Positions 7,438 to 12,214 of a DNA stretch of 12,214 nt are shown here, piece after piece. The notes under the pieces were generated by a model. The model saw only the letters and a program-made list of their open reading frames with translations. It searched no databases and was not told the origin of the DNA. Made by a program: the position numbers and the translations under genes. The DNA is from Spirochaetota bacterium (lineage in GTDB: Bacteria; Spirochaetota; UBA4802; JAFGJZ01). The stretch spans positions 1-12,214 of the forward strand of contig JAEWVL010000261.1 in NCBI GenBank assembly GCA_023396665.1, in the 5' to 3' direction. The first letter of the stretch is position 1, and each line of letters starts with the position of its first letter.

Positions 7438-7443
7438 ATTATA
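7438..7443 (-). promoter_or_regulatory. Putative -10 element of dnaG
   Basis: The minus strand carries a perfect TATAAT at 7443-7438, overlapping the upstream ATG (7439-7437). No good -35 is visible at 16-18 bp; the region upstream is an A/T-run. If used, transcription would start near 7431 and leave about 65 nt before the GTG at 7364, which argues that the upstream ATG is not translated. Confidence 0.4.
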
Positions 7444-7478
7444 CAAGAAAAATTTTTTATTAACCTTTATTTTTTTGC

Positions 7479-7507
7479 TTTACGATCAATATTATGTCTC
7501 ATATAGT
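7479..7507 (+). promoter_or_regulatory. Putative sigma70 promoter of the DUF4015 lipoprotein gene
   Basis: TTTACG (7479-7484, 4 of 6 matches to TTGACA) and TATAGT (7502-7507, 5 of 6 matches to TATAAT) are separated by exactly 17 bp. Transcription would begin near 7514. It fires divergently from dnaG across a 94-bp gap. Confidence 0.5.
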
Positions 7508-7533
7508 GTTTACAAAACTAATCGGAGCTTTCC

Positions 7534-8664
7534 ATGCGCAATAACCTATCCTCTCAGAAGAGTTCATTAAATAATGCGCTCACGACAAACAAACCAAAGT
7601 CACTTTTTTTCTTCAGAATACATACTACTAAACCTTTCCCGGTTCTCGCCCTGTTTCTGACGCTGTTTTTTCTGGCCTGCGGCCTCCCCTCAGTACAAAA
7701 TTCAGATGTTCCTCCAACGCAGATTCCCCAAGAACCGTCAACACAGCCGTCAGAGCTTATACAGGACACTCCGCAGGATGTCCCAGCGGCTTATCAGTTT
7801 CCCGAATTTTACAAGGGGATATACCTGAACTATACATCGGGTATGAGTAAAGAGAAGCTGACTTTTTACATCGACAAGTGTCTTGAAAGCGGACTCAATA
7901 CGATTGTCATCGATGTCCAACCCGCAAAAGGTAACGTTTGCCCTATTCCGGAATCCCACGTTACCATGATGATCGATAAAAACATTCATCCTATCGCCCG
8001 TATCGTCTGTTTCGATCAGGGCCTCAGCTCACTGCCGGTTGCAGAAAACAAGATCGAATCACTGTATAAGATTGCCGAAAGCGCAGCGCAGCGGGGTTTT
8101 AAGGAAATACAATTTGATTATATTCGTTTTGCCGACCAGTCACATACAACAGTACACGGGGTAACGACAAAACTGACCGCCGCGCAAAAATACGAATTTG
8201 TCGAAAGCCTGCTGGGCGGAGCACGTGAGCGTTTAAGACCCTATAATGTGAGAACAGCTGCGGACATCTTTGGCCGTATCCCCTGGCTTTCTGCATCAAG
8301 ACACGATGTGATCGGACAGAAAGTGGAAAATCTCGACAAGGTTGTTGATGTTATCTGTCCGATGGCTTACCCCTCTCACTACTGGATTGATCCAGGTACC
8401 AAAAAAAACTGGATAAACACACCGTATGAAACGGTACTCACAACCGCAACGATGGCAAAGAAAAAAGTTACTAACGCATTAATCGTGTCATATATACAGG
8501 CTTTTGAAATTAAGGTACAACAAACCGGACTCTCCTATTCTGAATATGTAAAAAAACAGATCGAGGCGGTTCACGACAGCGAAACCTCAGGTTACATCAT
8601 GTGGAATGCTAGACAAAATTACACGGTTCCTTTTGAAATAGCAAAAGAATATTACAAAAAGTAA
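7534..8664 (+). CDS. Putative glycoside hydrolase lipoprotein (DUF4015 family)
   Basis: This 376-residue protein resembles the DUF4015 family of putative glycoside hydrolases, predicted TIM-barrel proteins without an assigned substrate as far as I know. The N-terminus has a long basic region (1-33), a hydrophobic segment (about 34-48) and FFLAC at 45-49, so C49 is a likely lipid-attachment cysteine with a relaxed lipobox. A Pro/Gln/Thr-rich tether (about 53-88) follows. Family-like blocks are KGIYLNY (94-100), LNTIVIDVQPAKG (121-133), IHPIARIVCFDQG (151-163), GFKEIQFDYIRF (188-199), AADIFG (242-247), DVICPMAYPSHYW (272-284) and GYIMWNARQNY (353-363). E191 and D195 are candidate catalytic acids, unproven. 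The ATG has GGAG (7524-7527) six bases upstream, which supports the long N-region. It diverges from dnaG and converges on ygiQ, with its terminator inside the ygiQ end. The lipoprotein call is moderate and the family call good. Confidence 0.82.
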   Translation: MRNNLSSQKSSLNNALTTNKPKSLFFFRIHTTKPFPVLALFLTLFFLACGLPSVQNSDVPPTQIPQEPSTQPSELIQDTPQDVPAAYQFPEFYKGIYLNYTSGMSKEKLTFYIDKCLESGLNTIVIDVQPAKGNVCPIPESHVTMMIDKNIHPIARIVCFDQGLSSLPVAENKIESLYKIAESAAQRGFKEIQFDYIRFADQSHTTVHGVTTKLTAAQKYEFVESLLGGARERLRPYNVRTAADIFGRIPWLSASRHDVIGQKVENLDKVVDVICPMAYPSHYWIDPGTKKNWINTPYETVLTTATMAKKKVTNALIVSYIQAFEIKVQQTGLSYSEYVKKQIEAVHDSETSGYIMWNARQNYTVPFEIAKEYYKK

Positions 8665-8706
8665 CACCGAACAAATTATTACAAAGCATTATGCGAATTA
8701 GTCTCC

Positions 8707-8746
8707 AAGCCCCGCTCAGTCCTTCTTCTGCCGGGGTTTCTTTTTT
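8707..8746 (+). terminator. Terminator of the DUF4015 lipoprotein gene
   Basis: On the + strand AAGCCCCG (8707-8714) pairs with CGGGGTTT (8732-8739, one G-T wobble) around a 17-nt loop. After one C come six T residues (8741-8746). The minus strand has no T-run after the stem, so it serves the + strand gene. It overlaps the last coding bases of the converging ygiQ gene. The large loop lowers confidence. Confidence 0.6.
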
Positions 8747-10425
8747 CCGTTGAAGGCCTTGACAGCCGGCCTTTTTTTGCGGGACTGTTTGCTGTCTTCT
8801 TCTCCGAAAAAACAGCGATGTTGTCTCGCCCGTCCCTCTTTCGAACGCTCAACAAAAAGCTGTTTTCCCGTAAAGGGATCGCGTCCCGTCAGAAACATGA
8901 CAGAAGATACAGTCAGTGGCAGGGGGATAAAGGCCTGTACCTGCTTCGGAAGATAGCCGAGTATGCTTCGCAATCTTGTACTCATATTTTTCATCTCTTC
9001 AAAGGAACAGCCGGGATGATTGGACATCAGATATGGTAATACCGGGGTTGAAGGAGAAATTTTCTTAACCTCGGCAACAAAATCCTCAAAGCTGTAAAGA
9101 TGGCGTTTTCGCATTGCGTCTAAAACAAGCGGCGAAAAATGCTCCGGTGCAGTTTTCACAATACCGCTTACATGCTCAGTGACAAATTGTTTCAAACCTT
9201 CGGGACAATCCCGCATAAAAATATCGAAACGAATTCCTGATCCCACAGTAACATGACGAACCTTGTTTGAGAGCGTCTTCGCACGATCAAGAAGAGCAAG
9301 CCAGCGATTTGTGTCTAATCTGAGATTCGGACAAATATCCGGATACAGACATTCGCTTCGTGCGCACTTCCACTGAGCCGTACACTGAGCACCATACATA
9401 TTTGCGGTAGGTCCCCCTATATCGCTGATATGTCCCTTGAAGCCTGCTTCCGCGGCAATATGCTTTATTTCCCCGCAAATGGAAACCTCCGAACGCGAGA
9501 CAACAGTTCTTCCCTGATGCATGGCAATTGAGCAAAAGGCGCAACCCGAAACGCAGCCTCTGTGAGACACTATCGAATTTTTAATCATTTCAAAGGCGGG
9601 AACATGTTCACCGTATTGCGCTCTGACGCTTCGACTGAAGGGAAGCGCATAATATGAATCGAGCTCAGCCGTGGAATATTTCGGGGCGGGATATTGAACA
9701 AGCCAGCGCCCCCCCGCCTGTTGCGCAAGAATTTTGCTTTGTGAACGATACAGCAACATGAAGAATTTTTCATAATTATCAGCCGAAGACATTGCATCGT
9801 GCTCATTAAGAAGCTCTACTGCGTCATCTGGTGGACTTTGCCTGACTAGAACGGTACCCTCTATTGCATCGATAGAATGGCCATCTCTCAGTCGTTGTGC
9901 GATTTCCACTACAGGCTTTTCCCCCATTCCATAGACAAGGATATCTGCCCGGGCATCCTCTACGATTGAACGCCGAATCTTTTGCGAAACGAAATCAAAG
10001 TGAGCAAAGCGACGCATAGATGCTTCTATTCCGCCAAGCACTATCGGCTTTTTTGAAAAAGCCCTGACAAGATTGCTATAGGTGATCACCGCCCTGTCGG
10101 GACGGTTGCGGGGGATACCGTCAACACTGAAGGGATCATCATTTCTGATTTTCATAAAAGAAGTAAAACGATTCAACATCGAATCCACATTTCCCCCGCT
10201 TATTCCGAAAAAAAGCAAAGGTTCACCGAAGATACGAACGGAATCAGGGTTTGTAAAATCCGGTTGGTCAATAACCGCCACGGAAAAGCCGGCATGCTCC
10301 AGAACACGAGCGATCAAAGCCACCCCGAAAGAGGGATGATCCACATATGCATCACCGCTTATTATGATAACGTCAAAGGGTGACTTACAGCCATGCTGTG
10401 ACGCATTGCATGCCGATACAATCAA
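8716..10425 (-). CDS. ygiQ: YgiQ-family radical SAM protein
   Basis: This cytoplasmic protein belongs to the YgiQ (UPF0313) radical SAM family; its reaction is not established to my knowledge. Numbering from the TTG at 10425 gives 569 residues. ISGDAYVDHPSFG (22-34) opens the cobalamin-binding-like N-terminal domain. LGGIEASMRRFAHFD (130-144) follows. The [4Fe-4S] motif CVSGCAFC places cysteines at 291, 295 and 298, then SDIGGPTANMYG (334-345). Extra cysteines at 348, 354, 359 and 365, the last two in CLYPDICPN, are typical of the family. KTAPEH and NHPGCSFEEM lie in the C-terminal third, and the tail is Lys/Arg-rich. The frame also opens at a GTG (10464), 4 nt after the leuA stop, but that start has no ribosome binding site and sits on a strong hairpin. 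The TTG has GGAG (10435-10432) six bases upstream, so I prefer it. ygiQ is probably cotranscribed with leuA. Confidence 0.93.
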   Translation of the reverse strand: MIVSACNASQHGCKSPFDVIIISGDAYVDHPSFGVALIARVLEHAGFSVAVIDQPDFTNPDSVRIFGEPLLFFGISGGNVDSMLNRFTSFMKIRNDDPFSVDGIPRNRPDRAVITYSNLVRAFSKKPIVLGGIEASMRRFAHFDFVSQKIRRSIVEDARADILVYGMGEKPVVEIAQRLRDGHSIDAIEGTVLVRQSPPDDAVELLNEHDAMSSADNYEKFFMLLYRSQSKILAQQAGGRWLVQYPAPKYSTAELDSYYALPFSRSVRAQYGEHVPAFEMIKNSIVSHRGCVSGCAFCSIAMHQGRTVVSRSEVSICGEIKHIAAEAGFKGHISDIGGPTANMYGAQCTAQWKCARSECLYPDICPNLRLDTNRWLALLDRAKTLSNKVRHVTVGSGIRFDIFMRDCPEGLKQFVTEHVSGIVKTAPEHFSPLVLDAMRKRHLYSFEDFVAEVKKISPSTPVLPYLMSNHPGCSFEEMKNMSTRLRSILGYLPKQVQAFIPLPLTVSSVMFLTGRDPFTGKQLFVERSKEGRARQHRCFFGEEDSKQSRKKRPAVKAFNGKKKPRQKKD

Positions 10426-10438
10426 ATCTGTCTCCAAA

Positions 10439-10462
10439 GCCCCCGGAAATTTTTCCGGGGGC
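10439..10462 (-). repeat. Perfect hairpin at the leuA/ygiQ junction
   Basis: A 24-bp perfect inverted repeat has arms GCCCCCGGAAA (10439-10449) and TTTCCGGGGGC (10452-10462) around two bases. In RNA it would make a stem of about 9-10 bp closed by an A/U loop. It begins 6 nt after the leuA stop and ends 3 nt before the GGAG site of ygiQ. Only three T residues follow on the minus strand, so it is a poor terminator. A processing, stability or translation-control role is an inference. Confidence 0.75.
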
Positions 10463-10468
10463 ACACTT

Positions 10469-12127
10469 TCATAATCTGTTCAAAGCTGAAACAAGCGCTT
10501 TCACCGCCGCCTGGTTTACATTCGGATCCAGTCCGGCACCGACGCAGATATTGCCGTTTGTTCGCAATCTGATAAAGCATACAGCATGAGAATCTGAACT
10601 GTGACCAGTAGAATCTTCAACATAGTCGTCCACTTCAAAATCAGGCACAACGGAAAGCAACTTTACCGCAGCCACAAATGCGGAAATAGGTCCATTTCCG
10701 GATCCTACACTGCGATGCTGCTTACCCTCAATCTCAAGAACAAGCTCTCCGTTAACTTTTGACGGATCGTTTTCGTCGGGACGAGGCCAGAAGTTAACAA
10801 GTACTATTTTACCCTTGTTTGACAGATACTCATTTTCAAATAAATCGTAAACTTCCTTTCCCTCTATTTCACGAGCCTGTTCATCGGCATAATGCTGCAC
10901 TATCCTGGCAAAATCGGCCTGTGCCCACTTCGGCATTGTGATATTATACTGCTGCTGCATAATAAAAGCGACACCGCCCTTTCCGGATTGACTGTTAATA
11001 CGGATGAACTTTTCGAAAGACCTTCCGAGTGATGACGGATCAACATGAAGATAGGGAATCTTCCAACCGCCGAATTCATTTGCCAACTCATCCTTCCGTG
11101 AAAGTCCTTTACCGATAGCATCCTGGTGCGACCCCGAAAAAGCGGTAAACACCAGTTGCCCCGAATATGGATGACGAACATGAACAGGAATATCCGTAAT
11201 ATTTTCCACTGTACTTACAATATCGTTGAGATTTGAAAAATCAAGACCGGTCGCAACTCCCATGTATTCCAAATCGAGAGCAAGCGTTATTAAATCCACA
11301 TTGCCTGTTCGCTCGCCATGCCCGAGCAAAGTCCCTTCAACCCTCTGCGCTCCCGCCATAAGCGCCATCATGGTTGCCGCTACTGCACAGCCCATGTCAT
11401 TGTGCACATGAAGAGAAACAATCGTGCTATCCGGAAATTCGTTATTTCGAATGAAAACCTCAACCATGTCAGCATATTCATTGGGCGGCCGCCTTTCAAC
11501 GGTCATCGGCAGATTCAGAATCACTTTTTCTTCTTTTTCCGGAGCCCAGGCACGAACAACCTCATTACATATATGACTTGCAAATGACAAATCGGTATCA
11601 GAAAATTCTTCGGGTGAGAATTCAAGACCGATTTTTGCTCCCTTTTGTATCAAGGGTCTAATCCCTTCTCGTATTTGTTTCGTCGCATCAACTGTCGCTT
11701 TTACAACATCATCCCGGGTTAATCCGAAAACATACTTCATATGCAGATCACTGGTAGCAAAATACTGATGAATTATGGCATTGTTTGCACCTTTTATCGC
11801 CTCTATCGTTCTATCAATAAGATGTGAACGGGATTGTGTCAGTACAGCAATAGTCACGTCATCGGGGATCAGATTTTCATCTATAAGAAGTCGCGAAAAA
11901 TTAAAATCATCTTCCGATGCCGAAGGAAAACCGATTTCGATCTCCTTGAAACCAATAGAGACAAGAAGCTGAAAATACTCAAGCTTCTGCTGTGGTGTCA
12001 TGGGATTCGGTAAAGCCTGATTTCCATCTCTGAGATCGTGAGCGCACCAAACTGGTGCTGTAATGATTTTTCGAGCCGGCCATTGCCGGTTTTCATTTTT
12101 AATCTCCTGCATTTTCGCGTACTTCAT
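10469..12127 (-). CDS. leuA: 2-isopropylmalate synthase, type 2
   Basis: LeuA condenses acetyl-CoA with 2-oxoisovalerate to form 2-isopropylmalate, the committed step of leucine synthesis in the cytoplasm. The 552 residues match the type 2 form known from actinobacteria such as Mycobacterium. The N-terminal TIM barrel carries DLRDGNQAL (31-39, with metal ligand D34), KEIEIGFPSASEDDF (61-75), EFSPEEFSDTD (169-179), SLHVHNDMG (238-246, metal ligands H240 and H242) and GTLLGHGERTGNVDL (265-279). HPYSGQLVFTAFSGSHQDAI (319-338) is also typical. Residues about 430-552 form the leucine-sensing dimer domain, with GSGNGPISAFVAA (476-488) and VGAGLDPNVNQAAVKAL (529-545). The frame opens 22 codons earlier, but the ATG at 12127 has an excellent AAGGAGGA (12133-12140) five bases upstream and the extension is the leader region. 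No leuBCD genes are nearby; ygiQ follows at once. Feedback inhibition by leucine is expected from the family. Confidence 0.95.
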   Translation of the reverse strand: MKYAKMQEIKNENRQWPARKIITAPVWCAHDLRDGNQALPNPMTPQQKLEYFQLLVSIGFKEIEIGFPSASEDDFNFSRLLIDENLIPDDVTIAVLTQSRSHLIDRTIEAIKGANNAIIHQYFATSDLHMKYVFGLTRDDVVKATVDATKQIREGIRPLIQKGAKIGLEFSPEEFSDTDLSFASHICNEVVRAWAPEKEEKVILNLPMTVERRPPNEYADMVEVFIRNNEFPDSTIVSLHVHNDMGCAVAATMMALMAGAQRVEGTLLGHGERTGNVDLITLALDLEYMGVATGLDFSNLNDIVSTVENITDIPVHVRHPYSGQLVFTAFSGSHQDAIGKGLSRKDELANEFGGWKIPYLHVDPSSLGRSFEKFIRINSQSGKGGVAFIMQQQYNITMPKWAQADFARIVQHYADEQAREIEGKEVYDLFENEYLSNKGKIVLVNFWPRPDENDPSKVNGELVLEIEGKQHRSVGSGNGPISAFVAAVKLLSVVPDFEVDDYVEDSTGHSSDSHAVCFIRLRTNGNICVGAGLDPNVNQAAVKALVSALNRL

Positions 12128-12132
12128 TGCTG

Positions 12133-12140
12133 TCCTCCTT
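12133..12140 (-). promoter_or_regulatory. Strong ribosome binding site of leuA
   Basis: AAGGAGGA on the minus strand lies five bases before the ATG at 12127. It is the best Shine-Dalgarno match in the window and fixes the leuA start downstream of the longer open frame that begins at 12193. Confidence 0.85.
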
Positions 12141-12142
12141 AT

Positions 12143-12210
12143 ATGATGCAAATCTGAAATCACAGATTGTCCGATGATGCAAATTAGCTGCATACCCTAA
12201 GCGCATCATT
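12143..12210 (-). promoter_or_regulatory. Repeat-rich leader upstream of leuA
   Basis: The + strand shows an exact 11-bp direct repeat, ATGATGCAAAT, at 12143-12153 and 12174-12184, offset by 31 bp. A third, inverted 7-bp copy, GCATCAT, lies at 12203-12209. Between the two direct copies is an inverted repeat, AATCTG (12151-12156) and CAGATT (12163-12168). In the leuA transcript the first ATGATGC could pair with either later GCATCAT, and the nearer-to-gene copy adjoins the ribosome binding site. This suggests an operator pair or an attenuator. I see no leader peptide with leucine codons and no clear promoter, and the leader may be cut by the window end. Confidence 0.4.
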
Positions 12211-12214
12211 ACAT

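Noticed and set aside
10439..10462. Perfect hairpin read as the leuA terminator
   Set aside because: Only three T residues follow the stem on the minus strand, so intrinsic termination is unlikely; recorded as a hairpin instead.
12128..12193. N-terminal 22-codon extension of leuA
   Set aside because: The ATG at 12127 has a near-perfect ribosome binding site and the extension consists of the repeated leader sequence.
1..12214. Mobile elements, CRISPR array, toxin-antitoxin, phage or tRNA genes
   Set aside because: I found no transposase or integrase motifs, terminal inverted repeats, regular spaced repeats or tRNA-like cloverleaf; the window reads as core genome.

Overview
The window looks like ordinary chromosomal housekeeping DNA from a diderm bacterium. 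Base composition is moderate, roughly mid-40s % G+C by eye. There are no transposases, integrases, phage genes, CRISPR arrays or tRNA genes. The tight dnaG-rpoD pairing without an adjacent rpsU, a secreted amidase and a lipoprotein with a relaxed lipobox would fit a spirochaete or a Fibrobacterota-like lineage. That placement is an inference I cannot confirm from sequence alone.

Layout. Positions 1-381 hold no convincing gene, only a possible promoter for the first gene. On the + strand follow an exported zinc N-acetylmuramoyl-L-alanine amidase (382-2127) and a YhcC-type radical SAM protein (2202-3119). The radical SAM gene converges on the minus-strand RNase P RNA gene rnpB (about 3126-3477), leaving 6 bp between them. 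Upstream of rnpB on the same strand lie rpoD (primary sigma factor, 3626-5425, with a strong intrinsic terminator) and dnaG (primase, 5574 to about 7364). Divergent from dnaG is a DUF4015-type putative glycoside hydrolase lipoprotein (7534-8664). It converges on a minus-strand pair: leuA (type 2 2-isopropylmalate synthase, 10469-12127) followed by a YgiQ-family radical SAM gene. A leader with repeated elements precedes leuA and runs to the window edge.

How the genes work together. dnaG, rpoD and rnpB form a block for replication priming, transcription initiation and tRNA maturation. The amidase and the lipoprotein act in the envelope, on peptidoglycan and probably on a glycan. leuA commits carbon to leucine synthesis and shares a transcription direction, and probably a transcript, with ygiQ, although the functions are not obviously related.

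I see no new defence, mobile or biosynthetic system. The observations most worth checking are regulatory or structural: an apparent GGU-to-GGA change in loop L15 of the RNase P RNA; a repeat-rich leuA leader with mutually exclusive pairings; a perfect 14-bp palindrome inside a putative rpoD promoter; a perfect hairpin at the leuA/ygiQ junction that bears on the ygiQ start codon; and a terminator embedded in the 3' end of ygiQ.
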